From NCBI GenBank assembly GCA_028564705.1, contig JAPXFQ010000344.1:749001-813000 (forward strand): a stretch of DNA of 64,000 nt. Direction: 5' to 3'. A program made the position numbers and the translations under genes. The notes under the pieces were generated by a model. That model was given only the letters and a program-made list of their open reading frames with translations. It did not search any database and was not told where the DNA came from. This document shows positions 11,836 through 23,903 of the stretch, piece after piece. The stretch's first letter is position 1; every line of letters begins with the position of its first letter. Source of the stretch: Apricaphanius iberus (Eukaryota; Chordata; Actinopteri; Cyprinodontiformes; Aphaniidae).

Positions 11836-13042
11836 GGACCTGATTTATCAACAGTTTCAAGCTTGTTGAAACCAGCGCAAACCGCTCAGCGTCGCAAAAA
11901 CAGGCTGCAGCTGATTTACTATCCACTGCTAAACCTGCAGAAAGATGCACGCAATCCATTTAGTGCTTTTGCCCTTGAGTATGCGATGTGGAAATTGCTG
12001 TCAGAAAACAAAACAATTTTGGCTGAAAACAGGCAAATAAGCGGTCTTTCCAGATGCAGCATGATTTATCAAACATCAGTCTGTTTTTTCACTACCTCTG
12101 AAAGTGAAAGGTACTCTTGAATACGCTGTCTTCATGGATCAGAGAGCGGTGCATGTACACGGCACGCATTAAGTTTGTTCCTGACAAGATGATGTATGAA
12201 TCCATTGCAGCTTGTGCTCCTCGCTTTGGCTGAGGTGCAGCGCAGTGGGTAGAGCAGTTGGCACACAGTAGTCGGCGTAAAGTGCTCATTATAACATTGC
12301 TCTGTGTGCCTTTTGAGTTACACACGCACACTTAGGCCGTTTTCACATGTGTGGCCGTACCAGAAAACGGCCAGAGAAAATGGTAATTTTTTCTGTTCAC
12401 ATGTCACGGATCTCTGCGCGTATTTGAATCCAGTGTTTTACTACAAATAAACAGCAGGTGGCGGTATACAAATAAGTCTGTAGTTCTCCAACAAACAAGG
12501 GAGTGAGAAGTACCGACGTCATAAAACGAGCGACAGGCTAGAATGTAAACAAACTGGTCTACTGGTCAGCTGCTACCTGAAGCCATCTACAGGGTGAGTG
12601 TTGTAGTAAACCCGACGTTTTGTAACCTGCTGTGTTGCTGTGGGATGCTTGAATCGCGTTGTTTTGGTATTTGTATGGTCGCGAGGTGATTCTGTAATTT
12701 CGGCCGGCGGTGTCGTCATTTCCGCGTGGAGCGCGTCTATTGTCTTGAGTACGGCCAGAGTACGGGTTGTGTTCACATGATACCTGCCGCCCGTACCTGG
12801 ACTCGGATACTACCTCCAAGGCAGGTCTCTCTGGCCGTATCCTGGCACGGTACAGTCTGTGTTCACATGGTACGAAATAAGTGGATTTTGACCAAATACC
12901 GTACCCGAGTACGGACTCCCGTACCATGTGAAAGCGCCCTTAGTAGATCAAGCGAAAATGAAGGACACAACCGACCAGCACATCATTTTTGCGGTGCATG
13001 CAATTTTGGGCTCCTTATGTGGAATTTTGATAAATCAGGACC
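11836..13042. mobile_element. Inverted-repeat element split by a nested insertion
   Basis: The ends are GGACCTGATTTATCAA on the left and its near complement TTGATAAATCAGGACC on the right (one mismatch). The trinucleotides just outside are TAA and TGA, compatible with a decayed 3 bp Harbinger-type duplication. The element totals about 1.2 kb, but 605 bp of that is the separate element at 12335-12939, leaving about 600 bp of original sequence. No coding capacity is seen. The family assignment is inference. Confidence 0.65.
12332..12942. mobile_element. Harbinger-like non-autonomous element with TTA duplication, nested
   Basis: The 605 bp core (12335-12939) begins GGCCGTTTTCACATGTG and ends CATGTGAAAGCGCCC, with TTA immediately outside on both sides. 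The inverted repeats extend into GTACGG/CCGTAC-rich subterminal sequence. Inside, the motif TGTTCACATG recurs several times with GGCCGTA and GTACGG blocks, a likely array of transposase-binding repeats. It sits inside the 11836-13042 element, so it is the younger of the two. No transposase is encoded. Confidence 0.8.
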
Positions 13043-13197
13043 TGAGAAAAGAACCTTTTTTAATTGTCTTTTTTGAAACTGCTGTGTTTCATTATTATTG
13101 CATTGAAAAGAAAAGACTCAATATTTCTATTATTTATTTCCAGAGATTTTAAAATAATTGTACTACATGTGAAAGACTTTTTCAAGTTTATTATTTA

Positions 13198-13275
13198 ATT
13201 CAATTCAATTCACTTGTATTTATATAGCGCCAGTTCACAAAAAATGTAATCTCAAGGCACTTTACAACAAAAGTC
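13198..13275 (-). repeat. LINE 3'-tail-type dispersed repeat
   Basis: AATTCAATTCAATTC followed by TTTATATAGCGCCAGTTCAC and CTCAAGGCACTTTACAA is the reverse complement of the tail seen at 23835-23903 and 29930-29994. On the minus strand it ends in an AATAAA-type signal and a short AATTG repeat. Confidence 0.65.
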
Positions 13276-13428
13276 ATTTCAATACGATTATAGAAACATT
13301 AAAATCAGTTAAAAGTTTTCTATGTAAGGAATCCCTGTAGATTGCGATTATTTAACCATTCTTTTTAACCACATAGAGAATCAATGCTTTAAATATGTTA
13401 ACATCATAAGTCTTCGCCATGACTGTGC

Positions 13429-13470
13429 CACGTGTCGCCTTTTTTGGAAAATCATATATGGTCACCCTAC
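13429..13470 (-). repeat. Short repeat end with GGTGACCATAT motif
   Basis: CCTTTTTTGGAAAATCATATATGGTCACCCTA is the reverse complement of a closely similar segment at 21373-21410. The two look like copies of one terminal repeat of a DNA element whose other parts are not recognised here. Confidence 0.35.
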
Positions 13471-13758
13471 TTTAGAGCCTTTTGATATTCATCACCATGA
13501 TAATGTTTATTTTGCCCAAACAACAACATTCTTTGTTGCAAGTCATGATATTCATGATTAATTTTGGAATAAGATGATTGTTGTTTCTGAATTTGTCTTC
13601 CTACTGCCTTTCTCCAGCCTTCCCTTTCCCCATCACATGCTAAGTGTGAAAAAAGCATGAAAACCCTGTGATCTCACATGACAACAACACAAACTGACAT
13701 AACAGGCAGTGTCTGGCACTTAAAGTGGCAGAAAAAAGCCAATGATGTGTTATTTTTC

Positions 13759-13789
<31 letters not shown>

Positions 13790-15694
13790 ATTAATTTGGT
13801 TCACAGTACTGACTGTGTGCCTTTATAAGGATCCAACACCAGACTGTGTGCATTTAGAAACCAAGCAACCCTAATTAAAGTTGTTTGGTCATCATTTGTC
13901 ATTGGAGCGGACTTTATGGAGTGTGAACAACCTCTCTCCATCTGACAAAGGCTTTTTAGTGGATCATGTTAAACAAGAGAGACATGTCTGTGAGTTTCTT
14001 CTTTCTACTCCTGTGGCAAATCTACTTTACCCACTTCATGAAGGAGCTACAGGGGTTGTTTGCATTGTCCCTGCCCTGAGACAGAGCAGATCTAGCAGAC
14101 TACACTAAACTGGCTTGGCAGCCGGCGTGTGTGTGGTGCCAGGCTTGAGGGAGGGTATCTGCGTGTGGCTGAGTGTGTGTATGAGTCCATCTGTGCACAT
14201 GCATACCCTTCACTAGGTTTTCCTGTGGAGGGATGCAGCTCTTCAGATGCTTTAAATCACAGTTCTTTGTATTCTTATGCTTTAGCCCAAACCACATCCC
14301 AGGTTTAAGAGAACTCAAGCTGGGGCAGATGCATACTGTTTTCCTCTTTTGGCACTCATCAGTTCGTGCCTTGTGAAAAAGCGCCAAACTGAGGATTGTA
14401 AGTGAGCAGGACACTCGTCACAGGTCCGCCCATGAAACTCAGTGACACCTGTCATCACAGCTTACTCTGAAGACCTGCTACTAACCACCTCCAGCCTTGC
14501 CTCGCCATAGCTAACGACAAATAGGGGGAACGGAGAGAAGAGGGGAGATGGTGTGGGCTCGGATTTATAGATCTTCTTCCGCTGTCCTCTGTACTGGTAG
14601 CGAGGTTAGAGGGCATGGAGTAGGCTCAGAGAGGGGTAGGAGGGAAAGAGATGGGGGGTGAGGAAACTCTGGCTGGTTAGCGTTTGTCCTTCAGACGAGC
14701 ATGCTTTTCTGGCCCTGTAGGTACAGCTCTCCTTCCCGCCTGACTGCATTCTTAGGACAAAAGGCCTGTGTGAATGCATGTGTGTGTAAGACAGTTGAGC
14801 TTACCACAAGACAGTCAAGCTATTTAACAGCTTCTATTTCACTCTGGTAATGACTCGATTTACTTATTAACATCCCTTACAAACCCACTCCTCCAGATAG
14901 ATTAAAAAAAATAGGAAATTCAATTTTATTAGCTGTCAATCCACTAATGAAAGTATTTATATCTTCTTAAGACTTTTTAGTTGGCAGCTTATGAGTTCTC
15001 TCCAAATAGTGCCAAAGCTTGAAAAATAGCAGAGAACCTTAGAAAGAAAATGAGGAGAGAGAGAGAGAGAGAAAAAAAGGTTTGTTTGGTTCAGAAACCA
15101 TTTAACAACTTCCCCTGGAAATTGAAAGAGGAAATAGTTTTGGGCTGGATTGCAGTAGGGGGGAATGAAGCCCATATGAGGACCAGATGAAGTGGGTAAG
15201 CAGCCAAGGAGGACTGACAGTGGGTAAAGGAGAGAGGGGTGGGCTTTACGAGGAAGAGAAAGAGTCTTTTGATGTTCCTCATTTACATCTTACAACAAAA
15301 CCAGAGGAAAAAACAAACTGAAATCATTGTAAAACAGTGACTGAGGGAGATGGAAAGAAAAGACGAGAGATGGGTCTGGGTGTTTATGAGGTCATTTACC
15401 ACGCTAGTGTTTTCAACATTTTTTACCCACTCTCGTTTTTTTTTTCCAGCTTTGTTCTCTGCTAATTATTTCCATTCACTCCTGAGAATGTGTATGTTTC
15501 TAAATTCATGTGTGTGTACACTTTGTTTTGTACAGTAACATCTCATTTCACCACACTGCTGCGTAAGGCCCTGAATGAACAAAGTATGTCTGATTCCCCT
15601 GTAGAGCTTCTACACTTCATGTTCCTTTGAATTAAACGGTGCAATTATTGGAGATAATCATATGTAGAAAGACACTCACGCATTCTTGTCTGGC
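13471..15694. other. Non-coding DNA with simple repeats
   Basis: Holds a 23-base T run (13764-13786) and a short (GA)n tract (15053-15072). No gene or transposon is recognised. Confidence 0.5.
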
Positions 15695-15890
15695 TAGTAG
15701 TAGTGAGGACCGTCTTTCATTTTAGTGACATGTTATCCCTAACCAAGACACTTTTTCCAAACCCTAACCTTAACTAAAACTTAATTCACACCAGACCGCT
15801 AAAGCAAACTACTAGAACTCAGTGACACTGTCCAAAAACGAGGACCAGGCAAAATGTCCTCGCTATCTGTCTGCACTTTACAGGTAAAAA
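15695..15890. repeat. Dispersed repeat with CCCTAACC core
   Basis: Two GAGGAC/GTCCTC-bearing ends (AGTGAGGACCGTC and ACGAGGACCAGGCAAAATG) flank a centre with ATCCCTAACC and AACCCTAACCTTAACT. This arrangement resembles a common teleost dispersed repeat of unresolved class. The CCCTAA units are telomere-like but too few and too degenerate to be telomeric. Confidence 0.35.
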
Positions 15891-16164
15891 TACAGAAATG
15901 TATGTATGAATTCACATATGGATTCCTATTTTCCCACCGTAACATATCATTCTCCATTAAGAACTCAAGAAACTCACAATGGGACCGCCACTAAGAGACA
16001 TTTATGGATATACTTACATAAATAATGTGCTATAAATAAACTTCCTTCTTTCCTGAATGCTTCAAGGCAGTTGTTTAAAATACTTAGTCAGGAGCAGGAA
16101 TAAATATGGACAGTTGAGCACTGGAAAATATATACATTTGTAGTACATTATAATTTTCTTACTA

Positions 16165-16852
16165 ATAGTCTGCAAGAAGTTGCTACAGTTGCTACAGATC
16201 TTCTACCAGTCTGTAGTTGCGAGCGCCCTCATGTACGCAGTGGTGTGTTGGGGGGGCAGCCTCAAGAAGAAAGACGCTGGACGCCTGAACAAACTGGTGA
16301 GGAAGGCAGGTACTGTTGTTGGCACAGAGCTGGACAGCCTTACATCTATGGCAGATAAACGGACTCTGAACAGGCTACTGTCCATCATAGACAGTCCACA
16401 CCATCCACTGCACAACGCCATCTCCAGGCAGAGGAGCAGCTTCAGTGACAGACTGCTGTCATTGTCCTGCTCCACTGACAGACTGAAGAAATCGTTCCTC
16501 CCCCACGCCATGCGGCTCTTCAACAACTCTAGGGGGAGGGCCATAAAATCAACCATAGAACACTGGACTTAATGCTAATCACACCATGCACCTTCGGTCA
16601 CACATGCACTTTATCATACACACACATCTACAAGTTGGACTCTAAGTATGTACAAACTGACCATTACTCAACTGTTTTTGCATACTGACATCTGCACAAC
16701 TGCACTTGAACTGGACTGGCAGACATTATACTTTTTTATACCATTATATTTTACCTTAGTTCTTCTTTTAAATTTTTATATTGTATTTTCCCTGCATGCC
16801 CCTGTGTTCCCGTAAGCTGCTAGAACTGTGAATTTCTCTTGGAGATGAATAA
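16165..16852 (+). mobile_element. 5'-truncated non-LTR retrotransposon (LINE)
   Basis: The last part of a LINE reverse transcriptase reading frame is followed by a ~280 base untranslated region that ends with GAATTTCTCTTGGAGATGAATAAAG, then a TATC microsatellite. 5' truncation and a simple-repeat 3' tail are hallmarks of LINE integration. The coding part resembles that at 33505-34095, so both may be one family (L2/CR1-like, tentative). Confidence 0.8.
16180..16572 (+). pseudogene. LINE ORF2 C-terminal remnant
   Basis: A 130-codon open frame covering only the C-terminal tail of a LINE protein, downstream of the catalytic reverse transcriptase core. Diagnostic features are QIFYQSVVASALMYAVVCWG near the start, NKLVRKAGTVVG in the middle, HPLHNAI and LKKSFLPHAMRLFNNS near the end, all typical of the segment after the RT domain. 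The YXDD active site and endonuclease lie upstream and are absent. The frame is open throughout, so the copy is not very old, but it cannot retrotranspose. The first Met is internal to the original frame and carries no meaning. Confidence 0.85.
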
Positions 16853-16854
16853 AG

Positions 16855-17815
<961 letters not shown>

Positions 17816-18213
17816 ATTATGAGAAATGGTTCTGAATACTATTTTTTTCTTAAAATGCAATTGTAGGTCATATTTACTGCATGAAATAATGACTTTTTGA
17901 GGGGAAAGGCCATGTGGATAAACACCCGATTTTCTAAATGATGTTTATATTTTTCTTTTTCACATGTGAATTAAATATACAAGACAAAGTGTTAATTACC
18001 TTCCAAACAAGCACTCAGTGTTCATTTTCTCAATGCCAAACAGAGAGAATTACACAAAAAGACTAAAGTATAGACATACAGTCCCAGCAACGTCTGGCAA
18101 CATTTCAGATATATATCCACTGAGAAAACGTTTCTTGTAGAAAAGTGTAATGTAAAAAAATAATGTCATTCTTTTTGAAAGATGTACTCTGCTATTTGCC
18201 CTCTATCGCCCTC
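17816..18213. other. Non-coding spacer
   Basis: AT-rich sequence with nothing recognised. Confidence 0.5.
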
Positions 18214-18876
18214 TTAAAGGTTGGATATGGAACATGAGCATGATAGTGACATCTAGTGTGTCTAGGTTGTAGTTACAACAATAAAAACATAATTCCAGCG
18301 GTTGGGTTGCCTGGTTCGATGCCGATCCGCCCAGTGAACAACCTGAACTATGTCCAGTGAGGAATGTATTTTAGAGGAGTTTAACTGACAGTTGACGTTA
18401 GCAAATTTAGCTAGTGAGTTAGCTTACCGATCCAGGAGGAAAGTCACCATTTCACGTGAGTTTGGTGCCTTAGAAATGTTTTGTATGGGATCATCTAGTG
18501 TAGGCTTCACCTAAAACTACTCTAGTTTCTGTTCTTCTGTGGTCACTTCTCTCCTGAGACAGATAACGATATCTCGGGGGCTCTGAAGCGGCTGCTTCAC
18601 TTGTTGACTCGTTGCCATTTTTCCCAGTACCAGCCGAGCTGCGCCGACCATATAGTTGGAACACAGAGAGCGTATCTGTGAATCCACAATCTGCGGCTGC
18701 TACTGGCTGGTAGATATAAACATGTCATTCTCATGCCCATTAAAATGTACATTTTATTAGATTTTTATTCAAATATTGTTTGTTAAGGAAATATTGTGCT
18801 TTCATTCTGCCTAGTGGATGGGTAATTTTCTTTTAAATGTAGATTTTAATGAAAATGTTACATATTCAACCTTTAA
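18214..18876. mobile_element. Non-autonomous DNA element with 23 bp inverted ends
   Basis: Left end TTAAAGGTTGGATATGGAAC, right end the near complement GTTACATATTCAACCTTTAA (a few mismatches), spanning about 663 bp. The terminal TTA/TAA or TTAA may be the duplicated target. The interior has GACATCTAGTG and ACGTTAGC-type motifs and no coding frame. Superfamily is undecided between Harbinger-like and piggyBac-like. Confidence 0.65.
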
Positions 18877-19087
18877 GGCTTGCGGCATAACATCACTGTC
18901 GTAAAACCAAATCTATGTGGAGCGCTTCTGAAGAGCCCAGTGTACTGACAGTTTTACAAACTCACTATCCGAACTAACAAAATATATCAAACTAATGGCG
19001 TGTCAGTTTGTAAACCTTCAGTACCAAGTAATAAGGTTAAGCAGCATATTACAGTATTAAGATACGTCTGGTTTGTTTTCTATACCA

Positions 19088-20377
19088 CTTGGTAGTAGGA
19101 TTGTCACGGTCTGAAAAGGTAACCTCACGGTTTTTGTGACCAAAATTATCACGTTTTCGGTATTACTGCAGTATTTTTTTTTTAAAGGGTGTTGAATATG
19201 TTTAGAAAGCACTGATAGTCCTACACAAATTGAAATAGTTTTGAAAAAGTGTGACAGTGTTTATTATATTTAAAATAATACAGACAAAAGTTTAATCAAA
19301 AGTGAAACCTTTCACCTCAAAATAAAGGAACAAGGATTGAGCTTGCAAATTATTATTATCATTGTTCTACTGTTCAAAACAATTTACATACAAGTTAACC
19401 TATACCTTTTTGCTGGTAATTCAATAGAAAATGATTGGCTAGAAATGAATTATCTTACATTGCATATTATACGAAGTTCAAGGTATATTTGCTATTTATT
19501 CCAATATTAAATGATAACTATGTATCGGTGATCATTTCAAGGATATTACATGTACTAATTATAACACCAGAAACATATTATATTGTTTTTGGATAACTAA
19601 AAAAACCCTCTATATCAGGAAATTGTCCTCAGTTTGTGTCCTTCCAGTGAGCTTAGCAGATTTGGGAAAATGTCATCAGGCAGTAATCATTGTTAACTTC
19701 ATAATATTTGCGGAGAGAGTCTATTCTATTGAATTGGCGAACAACTCTTATCTGCCCCTTGAGAGCTGCGTAATGCATACTACATTTTAATATGGAGGTA
19801 TTGGCAACTAGGCTGATATGCTGGCACCGGGCGCTGCGGCTGCACTATAGGGCGACTTGTTGCATTCTCCCTCAACCCAAAGTCCGAACATCACACATTT
19901 CAGCTAAAACGCTAACGTTAACATAGCTTGCATTGACTGTACAGTTGTGGCTGATATTCATGCAGATGTGTCATGAGGTTCGAAGTGTTGCTGCCTTTTG
20001 CAGACACTTTTTTCCTGCATATTCTGCAAACAGGACAGCTTTATTCTATCAAATGTCCCCTCGGTATTCTTCAAATACCCAAAATATGTCCATACTTCCG
20101 ACTTTATCTTCTTTGAGGGCTGATATATCTCCTGTGCGCTGCTGTCTCCTCCTTCTGCCATCATTGCCACTTAGAGAAAGTTTTGGTTGTTAACTCCAAA
20201 GTGTGCATGTGCGGCAACTGTAGTAGGTGGTGGCTGGTAAGGTTCACCGTGCCTACACCGTAGACGTGGTAATCCACAGTGATATGTTATTTATGAAAGC
20301 AAGACCGTAATTATTTTGTCAACATTTTTGCCAGGGTTAATTGCTACACTGGTAACCGTGACATCCCTACTTGGGAG
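19088..20377 (-). mobile_element. Partly decayed hAT transposon with 8 bp target duplication
   Basis: The element 19096-20369 (1,274 bp) starts TAGGATTGTCACGGT and ends ACCGTGACATCCCTA, giving inverted repeats of TAGG(A/G)(A/T)TGTCACGGT. It is flanked by CTTGGTAG and CTTGGGAG, an 8 bp duplication with one mismatch, the hAT signature. A BED zinc-finger remnant lies on the minus strand inside. The catalytic domain of an autonomous hAT (about 600 residues) is absent, so this is an internally deleted copy. Confidence 0.85.
19958..20170 (-). pseudogene. hAT transposase N-terminal BED-finger remnant
   Basis: On the minus strand, MAMMAEGG leads into KSEVWTYFGYLKNTEG, the conserved W..YFG start of a BED zinc finger (ZBED/hAT type), which binds transposon ends. 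About 45 residues in, the frame shifts. In the neighbouring frame the sequence continues as VCRICRKKV then NTSNLMTHL, with the CxxC pair and the first His of the finger, so a one-base-scale frameshift near 20036 breaks the gene between the two halves. After the finger the frame reads HEYQPQLYS and stops. Nothing remains of the RNase-H-like catalytic domain. Confidence 0.85.
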
Positions 20378-21080
20378 CATGTGACGTAATTCCATAAAGC
20401 GAAACTCATTCAGCACTGCCAAGAGGCATTCCAGGAGAGAGTAGTTGTATAGTGCAGTTTTCAGCAGCGGGATGCTCCCAGGAAGGGACTTCTTTGAAAA
20501 TCAAAACTTTTAAAAAGCATTTTTTTAAGGTATAAACATTGCAATGGCTGTCTTTCATAAGTATCATAAACTCACCATCTACTCCCCAAAATGCAGATGT
20601 TTCTGTCCTTCTCCTTTTTCATGTTATCCTTTTAAAAATGATGATTGGTACCATATAAATTGGGCGATTCTCCACTTCAAGGATTAGCTTCTTGTCATCC
20701 TTGATAAAAAATTAAAAAATAGACCCACAGACCGACTGACTTCAACCCTCGTGGCACAGAGAATAACAATTGTTTTTGTTTTTTACAGTTAAACAATCAG
20801 AAATCTGCATGTGTGTTTTATTTTGAAATGGTTTACAATGCTCCTGTGTTTGCTTTCCTGTCCAGCCCGTTCTAAACTATTGAACTTGACAGGTTTTAGA
20901 AGCATTGTGTGTAAAAAATGAATTAATGAGAGGACCGCGACACAACGATTCTGGGAGGCGTTCAATTCACACTGCATTGTGTCTTGTGGAAACGGATCAG
21001 TTGACTATAACAGAGGCTTGACATAATGCAAATACAGGGCTATTTTCAGATTTTTCAAATTTAGCTGAAATCAGTAACCA
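20378..21080. other. Non-coding DNA, nothing recognised
   Basis: No gene or repeat identified between the hAT element and the Tc1 3' fragment. Confidence 0.5.
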
Positions 21081-21290
21081 GATCTCAGTCCAACAGAGCA
21101 CCTTTGGGATGTGATGGAACAGGGGATTCACATCATGGATGTGCAGCCAACAAATCTGCAGCCACTGCTTGATGCTATCATGTCAATAAGGACCAGAATC
21201 TCTGAAGAATGCTTCCAGTACCTTGTTGGATCTATGCCACGAAGGATTAAGGCATTTCTGAAGGCAAAAGGGTGTCCAACCCGGTTCTAG
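21081..21290 (+). pseudogene. Tc1 transposase C-terminal fragment
   Basis: An uninterrupted frame starting at DLSPTEHLWDVMEQG, which is the final catalytic motif block (the E of the DDE triad lies in PTEHLWD), then QPTNLQPLLDAI and ending MPRRIKAFLKAKG with a natural stop (TAG at 21288-21290). The first two catalytic Asp residues and the DNA-binding domain are lost. Absence of internal stops suggests moderate age. Confidence 0.85.
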
Positions 21291-21324
21291 CAAGATGTGC
21301 CTAATAAAGTGGACAGTGATTGTA
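21081..21324 (+). mobile_element. 3' end of a Tc1-type transposon
   Basis: The last 69 codons of a transposase followed, after a short untranslated stretch, by a terminal repeat CCTAATAAAGTGGACAGTGA. This is the end of a vertebrate Tc1 lineage whose repeats contain CACTTTATTAGG on the opposite strand. The 5' portion of the element is missing. Confidence 0.85.
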
Positions 21325-21372
21325 GCTACTTTGCAAATCAAAGCTGCTGTGTTTGCATTTCTCATAATATGC

Positions 21373-21420
21373 AGGGTGACCATATTTTGATTTCCAAAAA
21401 AGAGAAACCTTGGCCTAGTC
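21373..21420 (+). repeat. Short repeat end with GGTGACCATAT motif
   Basis: CAGGGTGACCATATTTTGATT followed by CCAAAAAAGAG resembles the minus-strand segment at 13429-13470. It is probably one end of a DNA element whose other end is not visible. Confidence 0.35.
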
Positions 21421-22811
21421 TTGTAAGTCGTAAAGAACCGGGCCAGAATGTTTGAATACAACATTAAAAAACATTAGACCTGAATAGTTAAGAATAGTTA
21501 AATAACACATATGCTTCAGATATGCTCGACAGCAGCTCAGGAGGACGTCAGATAAGAGAGAGGCTGTCATATTCCATGCATCGCAAGGCAGTCAATCATA
21601 TCAATGGATGTCTTAGTCATTCTACACAATAATTCAACCATGTATGAATCAGTAGTTCTGTTGACCTAATTTCTAGTGTGTCCAAAGAATATAAAGCTCA
21701 AAAGAGTCTTGTGAAACATTAGACATTTAAATTTTCCAGGATGCTGTCTCACTTAAAGATTAAACCATAGGGAAAGTACACAAGGAAGAAGTGCTTTGAT
21801 GTTAATTGGAAATTAAATGGAAGTTAAGGCTGCTGTTAAAGAAAATAATGAGTAAGTATGCTAAGATATATTCTGTCTTTTCTTTTGCTTTCCTTACTCT
21901 TTGACAGAATCTACATGTCTGCAGTAATGTCTGTAAAACCTACAATGACAGGGTTCTGGCTGAAGGTTTCCATATCTCACCGATCACAGTGGAACGTGGA
22001 TTCTTCAGGCGTTACTTGTGCAGCGATAGCAGCTTGGCATCCTGGCTGATCTTAGATCAGACTATGACTAATACATGTGTTATGACACGCTGTGGTATTT
22101 GCATATTCATTTGTGACATTAAGAATTCCTCCCCACTGCCTCAGGTGTTCCTGAAATCTATGTGGAACACCATGAGGGCAGATCCCCATATCCCTGCTAA
22201 GTGAACCTGACTGGGCGGACTAGCTGATAGTACATTTTAACCTCTTTTAGATGTTTCTTGATAGAAAGAAGATGAGTTTTCAGGGAAAAGAGGTTGGGTG
22301 TAGTCACACAGAGGACTCTTAGCTCTGAGTCACTCTGGCAGTGTCTTTAATAAGAGCGGAAAAGCTGCTGTGTTCTCATACAAAGGCGAGCAAATACTCA
22401 GCCTGGGGTTTGCAGGGGGTCAGCTGTGTTACATGGACCTAGATAGTATAAGAGAAAGACATCTATGTACCCTGACAAGTATGCAACTGAGAAGACAAAT
22501 GTTCTTTAATTTATTCCAAGCAGTTCATTTTTTTAAACAGCGATAAAACCCTTATGCAGATAAAGATATTACCTAATTGTTTGCACTGAAAGGCTAAATT
22601 TTAAAATTTCTGCGACATCTTCAAGACAGAAATGCCACCAAACTCTTACGTTAGTAAAATTGTATTTATATCACACATTTCCTAGAAAAAATCACACAGA
22701 GATTTACAGTAAATCCAAACAGAAAACATCAGACAAGAAAAAGCTAAGCAAAGGCAATTAATGAGATCAGGTAAGTTTTGAGGGAAATATTACATTTGCT
22801 GGCGTTTTGCT
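21421..22811. other. Non-coding DNA, nothing recognised
   Basis: No gene or recognised repeat. Confidence 0.5.
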
Positions 22812-23022
22812 TTACAATTCCATTATTCATTCACTCTTACATTCACACACTGGAGGAAGCAAGCTACATTTGTAGCTTTGGGGCTGCCATATCGGCTCCT
22901 CTGGCCAACACAGATATGTGAGGTGTCTTGCCCAAGGACACAAAAGAATGTAGCATGCGGAAGCAGGAAAGGAATCAAACCCACTACTTCTGGGTCGCAG
23001 GCCAACTGAGCCACAGCCGCCC
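22812..23022 (-). mobile_element. tRNA-derived SINE (family S1)
   Basis: On the minus strand the head reads GGCGGCTGTGGCTCAGTTGG, with an A-box-like TGGCTCAGTTGG, and about 30 bases on GTGGGTTTGATTCC, a B-box-like element. These form a tRNA-type internal RNA polymerase III promoter. The body has CTTGGGCAAGACACCTCAC and GCTACAAATGTAGCTTGC, and the 3' part AATAATGGAATTGTAAAGC. A second copy is at 36596-36862. The 3' tail here is cut short. Confidence 0.85.
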
Positions 23023-23144
23023 TACAATCAAATTGTTCTCCTGATCAATTAGGCCATGTGCAGACATATGATCACGTGAAAGTTACATCCTAACAGATTC
23101 CAAACAGCAGTCAAAAATATAACACAGGTGAAAACATTCATAGG

Positions 23145-23160
23145 AAAAAAAATTTTTTTT

Positions 23161-23201
<41 letters not shown>

Positions 23202-23220
23202 TTGTGTTTGTGTGTGTGTC
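23145..23220. repeat. Compound (A)n(T)n(TA)n(TG)n microsatellite
   Basis: Runs of A and T followed by (TA)n and then (TG)n with small interruptions. Confidence 0.95.
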
Positions 23221-23343
23221 TGTCTGTGAGAGTTGCCTCTAAGCTTAAAAGAGAACTAGAGCTCTCTAGTGTTGGCAGATGTCATTACTTTCAATATCTT
23301 CTGTGATCTGTAAATGTCTACTGTAAACAAGAAATATGGAACT

Positions 23344-23345
23344 CT

Positions 23346-23420
<75 letters not shown>
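23344..23420. repeat. (CTTT)n microsatellite
   Basis: About 77 bp of pure CTTT repeat. Apparent open frames through it on both strands are artefacts of the repeat. Confidence 0.98.
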
Positions 23421-23699
23421 GCATGGCTCTCACAGCATGCATTGTGACCCTTTCTATTGTCATGTATACATGGTTGGGAAGGGCTGCTATATGCAGAAAA
23501 CATGTAAGTGTTGGGTGTGGTGAGGTCACAAAGATCACCATCTCCTTTAACTACCTTTTAAGCCACTAATATTTTGTCTTAATGGGGGATCGGGGGCTCT
23601 GGGCAATTCAAAAAAATGCAAACCTACCCTCTCTTTCCTCCAAAGCTGGATGTACCCGTAAATAGAAAGCTTTTTTAAACTGATTAGTATTTTTGTATA

Positions 23700-23799
23700 T
23701 CCATGCATCCATCCATCCATCCATTTTCTGAACCGCTTATTCCTCAAGGGGTCGCGGGGTGGCTGGTGCCTATCTCCAGCTGTCAACGGGCGAGAGGCG
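23700..23799 (-). mobile_element. 5'-truncated SINE-like element (family S2) with 13 bp target duplication
   Basis: On the minus strand this is only the 3' end of the S2 repeat (CCGCCTCTCGCCCGTTG, GGAGATAGGCACCAGCC, then GGATGGATGGATG). It is flanked by perfect 13-base copies of GTATTTTTGTATA at 23687-23699 and 23800-23812. Truncation at the 5' end with an intact 3' end and a duplication of this size is what LINE-mediated insertion produces. Confidence 0.9.
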
Positions 23800-23834
23800 G
23801 TATTTTTGTATAAATGTATTGAAATGGTTCTTCT

Positions 23835-23903
23835 TCAAAAGTGCCTTGAGATAACATTTAATGTGAATTGGCGCTATATAAATAAACTGAGTTGAATTGA
23901 ATA
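23835..23903 (+). repeat. LINE 3'-tail-type dispersed repeat
   Basis: AAAAGTGCCTTGAGATAAC, GAATTGGCGCTATATAAATAAA and a short GAATTGAATT repeat. Same tail as at 13198 (inverted) and 29930. Confidence 0.65.

Noticed and set aside
15765..15780. CCCTAACCTTAAC, telomere-like sequence
   Set aside because: Only one or two imperfect units inside a dispersed repeat; not an interstitial telomere array.
23266..23569. Lysine/glutamate- and phenylalanine/leucine/serine-repeat frames on both strands
   Set aside because: Artefacts of the (CTTT)n microsatellite.
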